DNA of 64,000 nucleotides from Manduca sexta (lineage: Eukaryota; Arthropoda; Insecta; Lepidoptera; Sphingidae). Of the stretch, positions 23,543 through 35,900 are shown one piece after another (within the stretch, counting starts at the first letter, position 1; every line of letters starts with the position of its first letter). The notes beneath the pieces are model-generated. The model had not been told where the DNA came from. It saw nothing but the letters and a program-made list of their open reading frames with translations, and did no database searches. Both the position numbers and the translations under genes were made by a program. Location: NCBI RefSeq assembly GCF_014839805.1, contig NC_051138.1:14846020-14910019 (forward strand), given 5' to 3'.

Positions 23543-24469
23543 TCTATACTATTATATAAAGCTAAAGAGTTTGTTTGTTTGTTTGTTTGTGTTGAACGCG
23601 CTAATCTCAGGAACTACCGGTCCAAACTGAAAAAATATTTTTGCGTTGGATAGCCTTTTGTTCGTGAAGTGCTATAGGCTATATATAGCACTCCACGAAC
23701 AAAAGGCTATGATGATATCATCACGCTATACCCAATAGGATCAGAGCAGTAATGGCTAATCTCAGGAACTACCGGTTCGAACTAAAAAATTCATTTTGTA
23801 TTGGATAGCCCTTTGTTCGTGAAGTGCTATAGGCTATATATTATGACGCTATGACCAATAGGAGCAGAGCAGTAATGGCTAATCTCAGAAACTAGGAGTT
23901 TGAACTGAATAATTCTTTTTGTGTTGGGTAGCCCTTTGTTCCTGGAATGCTATAGGCTATATATATCATCACGCTATGCCCAATAGGAGCGGAGCAGTAA
24001 TCGCTAATCTCAGGAACTACCGGTTCGAACTGAAAAAATATTTTTGTGTTGGATAGCCCTTTGTTCCTGGAGTGCTATAGGTTATATATCGTCACGCTAT
24101 GACCAATAGGAGCGGAGCAGTAATGAAACATGATGCAAAAACGGGGACAATTTATTAGTTTTGAGAGCTTCTGTTGCGTGCGCTGCGTAAACGGTTAAAG
24201 TTATGCAACAATAATGTATGACGGGATTGTTCCTCTTAAAAAGTTCTACAAAAATATATCATAAAACAAAGTCCCCCGCTGCATCGGTCTGCCCGAACGT
24301 GTTAAACTCAAAAACTACCCAACGTATTAGGATAAAATTTGGTATGGAGACAGTTTGAGACCCTGGGAAGAACATAGGCTCCCGGGAAAATATATAGCGT
24401 GACTTTTATAACGGAAAACTTTAGCACGAAAAACTTTATAACGCGGGCGGAGCCGCGGGCAAAAGCTAG
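23543..24469 (+). mobile_element. non-autonomous Helitron with four internal tandem units
   Basis: Begins A^TC and ends CTAG^T after the hairpin CGCGGGCGGAGCCGCG, with no terminal inverted repeats and no target-site duplication. These are Helitron hallmarks, and the tail GCGGGCAAAAGCTAGT is typical of Lepidoptera. Internally it has four copies of a unit of about 123-155 bases (starts 23600, 23755, 23878 and 24003; last ends 24124). It has no coding capacity, so it would depend on a Rep/helicase in trans. Confidence 0.85.
23600..24124 (+). repeat. four tandem Helitron-internal repeat units
   Basis: Each unit runs from GCTAATCTCAG through GGATAGCC-TTGTTC and TGCTATAGG-TATAT to GGAGCAGAGCAGTAAT or a variant. 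Units differ by scattered substitutions. The first is about 30 bases longer because its middle is duplicated in inverted orientation as a hairpin (about 23650-23711). Confidence 0.85.
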
Positions 24470-27400
24470 TTTAATATATTTGTAATATTATATAAAAATA
24501 TTTGTATAATGTACAAATATTAAATTCGACAGTCGAATTTTAGCAACTGAACATCTACAATATATGAACAATTTCTTAGATCCCTGGTCATGAATAATAT
24601 GTTTATATATATTTCAAATAAAAAATACAGATAGGATAAAATGCAATGTTCTCAAACTAAAAATCACAGATATAAACTCACTTTGAATACAGCACAATCT
24701 AAAATCGAAAGATAATGACTAAACTAGATTCCAAGGAAACTGCACAATAGTCATAGGCTATCATAAGACGATAGGACTTTAAATAAAACAACCACATAAT
24801 AAATGAAATATATTTTGTTAATATGATATACTTATTCACCGAAATCACATCTCTGAACCTCACACGGCATAATGAACGTTAATAAACCTACAACAGAATA
24901 CATTTTATCACAGTTAGCAATAACTACATTACATTTTTGATCATTTAGCTAAATGATGGCGCATGAGAACCAGGCGCCGTACCTAAGAAAGATAGAGACA
25001 CTTGTTTACATAATTATAGAAACGGGTTGGTTATAATATCTGATACCAGAAGGGTCAAATTCCCGTGAATTTCCTAATAGTTGCGGGTCCATACCCACAA
25101 TGCAAAATATTGTACGGTTATTCCGTCTATAGGGGCGAATCCGTCTAGCAATTATTACGGGTGTTTTATTCGAAGGATAGCTTCGATAGCCGTTTATGTA
25201 AGAGTAAATAAATCCTCTATTTACCATACCCCGTAGACGGAATAGGAGCCCCTGATCTTAATACAATGCTTGATTTGGCAATTATAAAATTATTTTGAAA
25301 ACTGAGAGCATTCAATCAACTAAAAGCAAAATATAAAGGTTATACATTGAATGACAGAAGTCTTATTCACATGAAAAATTATTGTTAGTAACAATTTTAT
25401 AAGGATACACTTTGAGAGCACAGTCAAAGCTCAGAACTTGAACAACAAGAGTCTAATGCGTAATTTTTGATTGGTTATCATTTCAACCATTGCTTGCCTG
25501 ACGACAACTCCAAAAATATTTAAGATTCTAGACCCAAGAATTAGTTGCTACAAGTATCAAACAAACACATCGATGTAAAATACATTCTATCGGAATTGGG
25601 TTTTATTTAAGTGTGAACTGACTTTAAAAACAGCCTTTTTACGATCCCTCAAAACGGGTAGAAACAAAACCTAATAATTTTACCCTGATTAATTTCAGTG
25701 TTATCCATGAGCCAAATATACGTACACATATCCAAACGAATACAATAAACTGCACAATGCTTAAAAATAGATTACATTAGCTTACGATTGTTTCCTCGAA
25801 GGGGTAAGCTGATGTGAATCCTAAATTTCTCGAGCTTATTTATCTCTCATTAACACAAACCTAACTAGACAAAATTTAGAATACGAAACATCTTGCCTCG
25901 AAGATTAGATATAAAAACATTGTCTACTTATATGAGTATATAAAAAGTAAGTATATTATTCTAAAGTATACATATACTAATACAAGCCGACACAAGTACA
26001 TTACTTAGATCAAGAAGTTAAAGATGATAATGTAGTTCGCGAACAGTCTCTTTCTAACTTTAGATTTGTTGACCAAATGGATACGCGTATTAAACGAAAA
26101 ATATTCATAAAAAGAAAGATGTAACTTGATTATGTGATGTAAGTAAATGATTGAATCAAAGTTACAAATCGAAAATATTCGATCTTTTCTAATTGCCGAT
26201 CTCAAAGATATTCCAAAATCATTCATTCTACTTATTGACAAGAGACAAATTGATGACAAAACATTGTAGGTCATACAACAGTTTTTGGTACATTTAATTT
26301 ATATAATAAATGCTTTACTACGAAATTCACTAAAGTAATCTACGAATGTAAACTTAATCAGCTAAATAACGAATTAATATAAAAAATAATTTATTGTGAG
26401 TAAAAATTGGTATTATGGATCAAACTGAAAAAGACACAATTCCAAATAAATAATTCAAAAGTTTTCTTCATGCTTATTTCAGTAATTGTTACTTATCTCG
26501 TTAATGTATTAAATATTTATTATTTTTCCCATAAAATTATATCAGACAAATAACTTTGAAAGAATAGAGGAGAAATGTTGCTATCCCAAAAATTTGCAAA
26601 TTTCATTGCCAAAATTCTCTAAGAGCTAAAACAATCAAAATTATTTCCATAATCATTATTTACTCACAATAAAAGAAAGATGAAGGAATTAAATAATCAA
26701 AGAATTCGATAATAAAGCAAAGTCAGAAACGAGTCGTTTGCGTCTCTAGTGATATTAATTTACATAACACGTCACAATTTGCTAAATGGTGGACTGACAT
26801 AAAAATACAAAAGCAATAAAATCATATCTATGAAGACTGAATGATTAAATCAGATGGAGTTTCAAAAAATACTTCTAACAGCTCTCCGATGGGTAAGTCT
26901 AAGACTAGAGATACAGGAGAAGGCTGTGTCCAGCGACGGCTTACCACGATCTGATGATGGCAATGATGATGACAATTAATCTAAAGAAAATCCTATATTC
27001 TACAGAATACACAAACGACTCGTCCATCTAAACATAATACGTCAACACAGACGCTTTAACAATCAAAGAAAATGTGATTACATGCACACATTTGGCACCG
27101 CCCGTAACCCAAACGTATACAAATCATTTTAATAGATGATATACCGCAAAAATACGGATAACATTGGCAAATAGGCCATCGACAGATTTAAAATATATCA
27201 AGTAAATATTCCAAAATTCTCTCAAAACGCCTACAGAAGTACAAAAAATGGTCGACGATCACGAACGCCATCTTGATCACGTTCTGAAACACTTCTTCTA
27301 AACTGACCTTATACTTAGAATAATAACGCATAGCAAAATAAGAGTAAACTGAATTACCTTTGGTATATTTTGTTATGCAAATCTGCCTTTCTGACGTTAT

Positions 27401-27837
27401 TTTTTCTGATATTTTACCACACTGGTTTTTATTTACGATAGACCAAATATAATATTCAATAAGGTCAAATATTGTATTTCCTTACATCATGAAATCCACA
27501 TATAAGCTTACTTCATTTTACTGTGTATACATTTTACATTTAATTATATTAAACTTCATATACACCATATTACTTAATTCCGTCTATGCGTTATTATTCC
27601 AAATCTCCCATACAATTCCCTTAATTTAATATTACACTATAATACGTGCAAGATTATTCCATTCTACAATTGACATCACATTATAATCAGAAGGTATTGC
27701 ATCGGTTATATAAATTCTATTTTTAATAGAATACAATACTACTGGGTTTTATTCGCAGATAACTTTAAAAAAAAAGTTCTGTAAAACCTAGAGTCAATGA
27801 GAAGTCCTGGTTCAAGCTATAATGTTGGACTTTAATA
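24470..27837. other. unique AT-rich interval between ds and EAAT
   Basis: About 3.4 kb without recognisable dispersed repeats or long coding frames. It may include the unresolved last exon and 3' UTR of the minus-strand transporter gene (see 26826-26961). A short imperfect inverted repeat (ATTCCGTCTATAGGGG near 25125 and CCCCGTAGACGGAAT near 25230) may mark an old MITE. Confidence 0.4.
26826..26961 (-). CDS. possible terminal exon of the EAAT gene (weak)
   Basis: On the minus strand a pyrimidine-poor catcatcag acceptor-like site precedes about 40 open codons ending in TAG near 26828. The frame is compatible with the phase-0 end of the exon at 29799. The encoded peptide (VVSRRWTQPSPVSLVLDLPI, then more) is not a family signature, since EAAT tails are poorly conserved. 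A gtaagc donor-like site sits just after the acceptor, which argues against it. Treat as a lead only. Confidence 0.2.
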
Positions 27838-27844
27838 AATTATT

Positions 27845-27999
27845 ATACATACATCTCCCCTTTATCCCCGAAGAGGTGCAACCAGGACACCCACTCGTGT
27901 GTTTCGTCCCATGATGTGATAGAGGCTAGCCTATCGCCAAATCGGCAACAAATGCCCAACGGGCTGCTTTAAGTAGGAAAACCCGAAAACACTTTGCCC
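27845..27999 (-). mobile_element. SINE-D copy, partial
   Basis: Matches the copy at 28020-28266 in order: TTTATCCCCGAAG-GG, then CCCATGATGTGATAG, CCTATCGCCA and GAAAACCC. It stops before the tRNA-like B box. Confidence 0.7.
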
Positions 28000-28019
28000 T
28001 GGAGATTATAGTTTAATAA

Positions 28020-28266
28020 AACATACATACATACATAACATCACGCATTTTATCCCCGAAGGGGTATGCAGAGGCGCAACTAGGGCACCCACTTTTCGCC
28101 AAGTATGTTCCGTCCCATGATGTGATAGGGGGCGAGCCTATCGCCATATCGGGCACAAATTCCAGACTCCGGGCTGATACTGAGCAGAAAAACCCAAATA
28201 TCACTTTGCCCGACCCGGGATTCGAACCCAGGACCTCAGAGCGCTATTGTACCGATCGATACATAA
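28020..28266 (-). mobile_element. SINE-D copy (tRNA-derived)
   Basis: Minus-strand SINE. Its head contains GGTTCGAATCC (reverse of 28213-28223), a perfect Pol III B box, and its tail ends in an ATGT-rich simple repeat (TATGTATGTATG on the minus strand). Other copies lie at 27845, 36555 and 57505. Confidence 0.8.
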
Positions 28267-28334
28267 TAGGTGGGACTACATTATAAATGAAGAATAAGTT
28301 TCAATTGACACTTGGATTTTTCTATATACGAGGA

Positions 28335-28557
28335 CGGCGAAGTGACCGCCTTGCTCCTGATGATAATTAGAGTAGTCCAGATCGGTTTGAAAAGAGGTGA
28401 TTATCCCTCACTAATCGACATAATTATGCCGGCCTATTTTACATCGGACATATCCTAGAACATAACACACTTAGATGGGGCTCTATGGCGTGTTTTACAC
28501 TTTGCATATGGTGGTCGTTATCGGGGTCCAAATATCCTACTACCAGCAAAGCGAACA
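28335..28557 (+). repeat. rep-B copy, diverged
   Basis: Shares GATTATCCCTCA, CAATTATGCCGGCCT-like, CATATGGTGGTCGTTATC and CTACCAGCAAA blocks with the better copies at 29.3 and 47.9 kb. Confidence 0.6.
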
Positions 28558-28920
28558 TCAAAATCCACGAACAAAACCCAGCTCACATACTACTTAATAT
28601 TACCTGCAATTCGTTTTACCACCCTAAACCCAAAATCTAGGATAAATCCGACCCTTATACGCTACCTATATCCGCTGCACGGAGTTCCCCTGGACATCAA
28701 TGATGACGTCATCGGACATCATGGATCGCTTCCCAGGAGTTACCATCCCAGTGTCCGCTTCAGTGCTTGGCGTAAGACCGTTTGTTGCTTCCTAGAAGTT
28801 TGCAGATATTTGTATAGCAGGAGTCATAGTAAGCAAACTGCTATTCATGTAAGGAGTAGGCAAAATGAAGTGGTATTCATGTTAAGAAGGTTGTTGGCAA
28901 AACTGTCCGAGATTTATTTA

Positions 28921-29515
28921 ATACAGGCACAGCAAAGTGACCCCACTAATAATAATAATATCAGCCCTGTATTATATACTTGCCCACTGCTGAGCACGGG
29001 CCTCCTCTACTACTGAGAGGGATTAGGCCTTAGTCCACCACGCTGGCCTAGTGCGGATTGGTAGACTTCACACACCTTCGAAATTCCTATAGAGAACTTC
29101 TCAGATGTGCAGGTTTCCTCACGATGTTTTCCTTCACCGTTAAAGCGAACGATAAATTCACAAAGAATACACACATGATTTTAGAAAAGTCAAAGGCGTG
29201 TGCCCATGGGATTTGAACATGCCGACATTCATCTTGGCAGTCCGTTCCACACCCAACTAAGCTATCGCCGCTTTCACTTTGCACTAAACCTTATGGTAAA
29301 TAGAGTGGGGTACAATAGAATGTCGACTGACGAGAGATGATTACCTCTCGGCAGTTGACACAATTATGCCGGTCTGTTGGAGCCGGATATACACAGGCTG
29401 ACCCCCGAACGCGACACACTTACGTGGACCACTACGGTGAGTTTAATATCTTGTGTACGGTGGTCGCTATCCGGACAGATAAAAAGTATTTCCTACCACC
29501 AGCAACAAATGTTTG
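28921..29515 (+). repeat. rep-B copy split by a SINE
   Basis: The 5' part (AGCAAAGTGACCCCACT, ending about 28946) and the rest (from about 29272, with ATGGTAAAT through GGTGGTCGCTATCC and CTACCACCAGCA) are contiguous in the copy at 47815. A minus-strand SINE-A lies between them, so the SINE landed in an existing rep-B. Confidence 0.75.
28947..29271 (-). mobile_element. SINE-A copy, near full length
   Basis: tRNA-derived SINE. On the minus strand it starts AGCGGCGATAGC with A-box-like TAGCTTAGTTGG and a degraded B box. It runs through a body with TTCTTTGTGAATTTATC and a TTTCCTTCACCG-type block (reverse), and ends in (ATT)n. It is inserted in rep-B. Confidence 0.85.
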
Positions 29516-29798
29516 TTTTATATGCTTATAAAATGATATATTGCACTGATCTCTTATTGAAGTAGAATTAATTAGATGAGTTACAATGGAAAGGCGTCGT
29601 CCGAACAATTCACTGCACTTTAAGAGATTCCACATAACGGCAGAGAATTAAATCAGAGTATTTGATTCCTAAATCTCTTTTCCTTCCTATAAATAATTGT
29701 AGAACTTGGCCATATATCAAATTCTCTTTCTGACATTGAGTCAAATGTGAATTCGTCCTAATATTCTAGATAAGTAATGTACAAAATTGAATACTTAC

Positions 29799-29904
29799 AA
29801 TAGACACAGCATCACACGCCATCAACTCATTCTTGGAGAGGTGTTCCACCACGGCCGCCGTGTAGCAGTCGCCCAGCATGTTGTTTGTTGTTCGTATGCG
29901 ATCA
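29799..29904 (-). CDS. EAAT exon 8: TM8
   Basis: Acceptor ttccag, donor gtaagt; residues 456-491. Encodes [20 protein letters not shown] and [15 protein letters not shown]. Contains the substrate-binding Asp and Arg. Ends phase 0 before a good donor, so a further exon is expected. Confidence 0.93.
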
Positions 29905-32900
29905 CTGGAAATAAATAAATATATTTGAAATAATAATGTTAGAAATGTAACCTTTATAAAACTCTGTAACTTCTGCAAAACAAAGCTTATTTATCTACAG
30001 GTCTTAGAAAAGGCAACAATGAGTTAAAAGAAAATTATTTTATATCAGTATTAGCTTTTGCTCGCAGATATTCCTGCGTGCAAATAATTTGGAATACAGA
30101 ACCATATAAGATACAAAATTTTGCCTTACAGCAGCAGTACAAGTATATGTATATATGTTGGGACACAAAAACTTGCGCAGCTATGTAAGTGCATGTACGT
30201 AGTTGGGCAGGAACGCTGTGTCACACCATACCTTCCATATAAAAGCAACGTACGCCTTTGTTTAATTAGTACGCATTACGATTTGTTACTATTACCACCT
30301 AAGTACGCCACTGTGTATTAAACGTACTCTGGAGCTTTGAAATACATATTATATTCAGTGCCATCTTTGGAGTTTCATTATAGCTACAGTTGTGACTCCC
30401 ATACATTATCATCAAAAACACAGTCAACTCTACAATATACATACACAAGCCAGTCGACAGCAAAGAGCAGAGAGACGTCGTGTGTGGGCGCGTCCACTGA
30501 CGCCAGCACCACCAGCAACAACACCAGCGCTGCCGACGGCACTGATGCTGATGACATCGACGCTGCCGTTGACGTCAAACTGGAAGAAAAGGGAATATCG
30601 ATCTTGATCAATTTTAAAAAAGTGTCTTTTGTGGTGACGAAACAGCTTTTGTGGTAAAAAAATGGTATGCTCCTTGATATATTACTACCGTTTATAATAT
30701 GGATTATGTATTTTTTTTTTTTTAATTTATTTATTTTTTAGGAAGGCTTACAGACTAATAACATTAAATTAAGTCACATCAATGTATAATTAAGTTGCTA
30801 ATAACTAGCCTCCACATTTGAGTATACAAATATCGATATTAAAAAGAACCAAAAAAATAATAATAATAAAAATAACAGTATTACTTATGTAGTCCTATGA
30901 GAAGTATTACAGATATGAATATAATTTTAAAAAGAATCATTAAGTATCAAAATATAATTTGGCTAGAAGCCGCCTTAATGTGCTAGTTTTAGAACAGAAC
31001 AGGTCAATGTCTGATACACGTGAAAGCATATTAAAATTTAAAGCGCTGCGCAAAAGAAAAGAATTACGCCTGTAATTAGTTGTTGTAAAGGGTACGTGCA
31101 ATAGCGGACGCTGTCGAAATCCAATCTGATTAGTTCTCATTGTTAATTTTGATAAAAGTTCGGGACAGTCAATCAAACCATTTGCGATGTTCATTAATAA
31201 GCAAATGTCATTAATGCAGCGTCTTTGGTCCAACGGCAAAAAATGGTACCTTTTGCAACGATGGTTGTAATCATCAGACCATTGCTTAGCCTTAAAATCT
31301 AAGTAGCGTAAGAATTTCATCTGGACGCTCTCAATACGAGACTTATATATCTCGTATTGAGGGTTCCAAACTTGAGATGCATACTCCAAGTGGCTGCGCA
31401 CGAACGAGCAGTATAAAACATTAATTGGCTTGAGAGAACGAAAACATGCCGTTGTTCTTATGATAAATCATAAGTTAAGAAGTCCTAGCTCTGACTTTTA
31501 GTTAGTTAGTACTCTTAGTCGGATTTCACCAACAACTAAAGTGTAATAAAGGTTGGACTGCTGCCGATCGTAAAGAGTAATCAAAATTCATTGAACAACT
31601 TGCGCAAAAGACTGACTTCCCAGAATAAGTTAATAATAATAATAATATCAGCCCTGTATTATACATGTACTGTCCCACTGCTGGGCACGGGCCTCCTCTA
31701 TTACTGAGAGCGATTAGGCCTTAGTCCACCACGCTGGCCTAGTGCGGATTGGTAGACTTCACACACCCTCAAAATTCCTATACGGAATTTCTCATATTTC
31801 CTCGGTTTCCTCACGATGTTTTCGTTCACCGTTAAAGCAAGCGATAATTTACAAAGAATACACACAATTATTTTAGAAAAATCAGAGGTGTGTGCCCTTG
31901 GGATTTGAACCTGCGGACATTCGTCTCGGCAGTCCGTTCCACACCCAACTAGGCTATCGCCGCTAGAGTAAGTTGAGAACAGGAAAATTATAACTCACAA
32001 TATGGTAGCCAGCTGCGCGAACCCGAGATGCATGCTGTTCATCTGGCAGATGAAGACGGCGGCGACGGCGAGGAACAGCGCGGTGCCGTCCATGTTGATG
32101 TTGCAGCCGATCGGCAACACGAAGCGCGTGATGCGCGCGTCGATGCGCAGCGCGCCCTCCATCGCGCGGAACGTCACCGGCAGCGCCGCCGCCCTGCCCA
32201 GCGCACCAGCGCGGTCACTCACCATCACTCACATTGGGAGGGAATAAAGCATCTGCTGTTGCTAGGATATATTCGATACCCACCCGCATAGCCACCACCG
32301 TACAAGGTGATAACACCCGCCATAGTACCACGTAAGTGTCGCGTTCCGGGATCGGCCTATGTATCCGGTTTCAACAGGCTGGTATAATTATGGCGATTAT
32401 CGAAGGGTAATCCTCTCTCGTCAGTCGACATTCCATTGGATCCCATCGATACCCCACTCCACTTACCATCAGATGCAGTGGGATCATATTGCGGAGACCG
32501 TAAAAAAAAACATCATAAATTATATAAATCGTTAAGCAATATTAAAATCTATAATAATTATTGTCTGTTTATATTAAATGTGTTAATTTTTATCGAAAAC
32601 TTTTATATTACACATTAATCATTCATATCCCTAAGTATAACCCTATTGCTTTTCCGATTCAAAAAAAGAAGCACGTTCTTAATTATTGGTTATATATTTT
32701 TATCACAGTGAAAAAATAACTACTTAATTTCCAGAATTATGCTCATTAGATGACCAAAACGTGTAAATTTAAGGAAGTTTATTATAAAAATATTTCAAGC
32801 ACCAAGATACATTTTGTTAATATTACTAACGTGGAAGCAGTAGCAGAAGCTGTGAGCATGGCGTGCGACAGCCCCCAGTAGAACTTGTAGGGGTTCCGCC

Positions 32901-35900
32901 GGAGGAACAAGAAGTACACCAGCTGCAGCACCACCAGCTGATAGAGGAACACTCCCGCCGTCACCGTCGCGATGAACCACACCAGTTGGGACATCACCTG
33001 CGCTGGAGTATGGATGAACTTTAAACTGATATGTTTATGATCACAAAGCTCTCACTAAATTAAACTAATGATTAACGATTACTCCACAAGACCTCAGTTC
33101 CTTCCTCGTCGCCGAGAACCTCGAAGTTTTCCTCGTCCCCCCGACCCTTTTAATAGTGTCGGTCCGCGTGCCAACGAATAAGGTAATGGTTACATTCTTA
33201 GTTCTCTTCGACTACGGCGTCTTGAGATGAGATTCGCAACTCGTTAGTTTGTTGCCATCAGCATGGTCGTTTAATTTTCAAAGGTTACCAGCGCCTAAAG
33301 CACTCACTCAAAAGGCCGGTATGTTTTTATAAGCCGGCCATCGCCAGGCTAACAAAGATAGGGCCAAGTCAAAAAAAAGTAGCGGCACGTCAAATCACTT
33401 CTATTTGATGATAAATGCAAAAATATTTTACCATAGGGAAGAGATTTTCAAAAAGGCATTAAGGCAAGAACTTTCCCGTGGAAAGACACTATTATGTAAC
33501 CTATTTGTCTTACTCTTAAGGATGGTAGAACCATAAAAGTTAAGACGAATATAAATAGATAAAAAATAAGTTACTACTTACCTACATCATCAACGCCAAG
33601 GATCTTCCCAGCTATGATGCTGCTAACTCCCACTGGAGTGAACCACATCACCCCGGTCACCATCTTCATGATCACCTCGAAGATGGCTTGGAAAAAGTCT
33701 ATCACCACCTGACCCTTGCTGCCCAGGGTGCCGAGTAAGCTGCCAAACACCAGGCAGAAAAATACCAGACCTAAAGTGTTCGTGCCCGATCTGAAAAATA
33801 GTATAGAGTTTGATTAGTTTATTAGTGTAATAGAAGTAAAATCAATTGAAAACTCGCCTACCATACATTTGAAGAAAATAAATGGCAAAGACAATGATAG
33901 AGTCAGTATTTATCGACACAATGACGGGGTCGGCCTGACGGGCATTATTGTAATCCAGAAATTCGACGTGACACAAAGCAAAAAACAAAAACAGTTCATG
34001 CTGTCTTTTTCGTTATTCACACTATTTTAAGTGGAAAAAACAAATGGAATAATTCACAAAAAATATAATAAATAAATAAATATAAAGTAATCCAATTAAT
34101 TATTTCCAAAATATAGAAGGCAGACATGAAGTCATTTTAATCCCATATACAGCTAGCAGCAGTAATAAAGACTACCAAACCAAATCAATCAGTCAAAACT
34201 TGTATAAAATTTATAAATAGCATGAGCCAGCTATTTTCAAACTGAGTTATTAATAGCATTCGATTTCTTTTTCCAGCGGACACGTTTTGTACCCAACTGG
34301 GTAACGAAAAACTAAATTTGGTGTGATCTAGTGGCATTAAGATCAATATTTGTATTTAAACATACTAAAAGATGTTATCGCTGCCTAAACCCAAATTCAA
34401 TGTAGATAAAAAGTGCGACCATTTGCAAAATCAAGAAGCTCAAAAGCTGAAATTACATAAAAATGCATTGCGTACATGACGCCCACTTGGCTCTATTTTA
34501 AAATGACGACCTTAAGGCATGTGATCTTATTTGCAGTCGTAATAGGATTGTGACGTGCGTTGCATTAATACATTCGTATTGTAAGAATGGAAAAGTTTAT
34601 GTACAAGACCTAAGACGCTTAGCTAGTCTTCTTATAGAGAATTCTGTTGTTATTTACAGATTTGTATTAATGGATATTTTGATTTCGGATATTAATTAAT
34701 GTGATAAACACTTAAGTTAAATGTACGCATAAATGCCAAAAATGTTTTCTTTTAAGTTACTTTTCTTTTTGACTTGCTTATACAATAGAATAACCAACAT
34801 AAAATTTATGTTCTCTAAACGAACCCTAAGATGAAATCCACAGAATGATTTTGCTAGTTTTATAGCTTTAATAAAGGGCTTAAAGATGCTACGCGGAAGC
34901 TGTTAACTTGTAGCAATACAGAAAATGTGGGCAACAAGCTGTAATTGTTACATACGTTTTATACAAACTGCTATTAAATTAACACGTGCATACACAAACA
35001 CTGTATGTACACTATGAGGACGCACAGTGCGCCCGAAAGCAACGTGTTGGGATATCATAGTCTTTTTTGGCTTTGTTCAGCTTTGTTTATCTGACGGTCA
35101 ACTCAACTAAAGTTGTTTCTGAATATTAACAAATGGCAGCGCTCCGTTCTATTTTATGCCTACTTTCTGCGAAGGTGACCTACCAAAAGCATTTAGAAGC
35201 AGATTTTTTGTCATAGCAATGCTTTGTATTTAGCTAAGTAATGAATAAACGGGTTACTTTAACTAGTTGCTAATAAATTGAATCTGCGCACTGGTGGTAG
35301 GTCTTTCATATGTGTAGAGTATGTAGTCTCTCATAGGTACCACCGCAATTTCAATTTCTGCTGCCATTCCGATCCATTGGTATTCCGATTTGAAGAATAT
35401 TGTAGCCAGTGTATCTACTGGATGTAATAAGACTTAACATCTCATGTATCAGGGTGACGAGGGCAGTAGAATACCACACAATACTTTCTAATTCAAGGTG
35501 TTGGATGGTGTTGCTACTGTTTATGGCTGGTCGTATGGCATCAGGCGAACGGCAAACTCATCTCGTCATGCAAAGCAATAAAAAAATCTAACTTGTTAAG
35601 AAATACTTTCGTAATCTTATAGCTGTACTAAATACTCACCTATAAGACACAACTCTGACTAAGTCAGGCACCGTGTCGTTATCAGTGGCGTTTTTTGCGA
35701 AAATGTTGCTTTTCTCAACGTACACTGTGTGCGCCTGCTGGAACGCGGCCTGCACAATGTTGTCCGGGAAGATATTTCTGTTGACAACACATATTTTTAA
35801 TAAGGTGATACTTTTAGTATTAACTAGATTGAAGGCTTGAAAGGGGTTCGAAAGAAGATTTACGAAACTCCAATAAAACGATAGAAACAAACAAATATGT

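Noticed and set aside
23600..24124. CRISPR-like array
   Set aside because: Units of over 120 bases without unique spacers, inside a Helitron in an animal genome.
28200..28230. Possible tRNA gene (perfect B box)
   Set aside because: It is the head of a dispersed SINE-D. No full cloverleaf is present, and the same block recurs at 27.9 and 57.6 kb.
32002..32291. Overlapping plus frames of 81 and 87 codons
   Set aside because: Antisense shadows of the GC-rich EAAT exon 6 that run into a rep-B copy.
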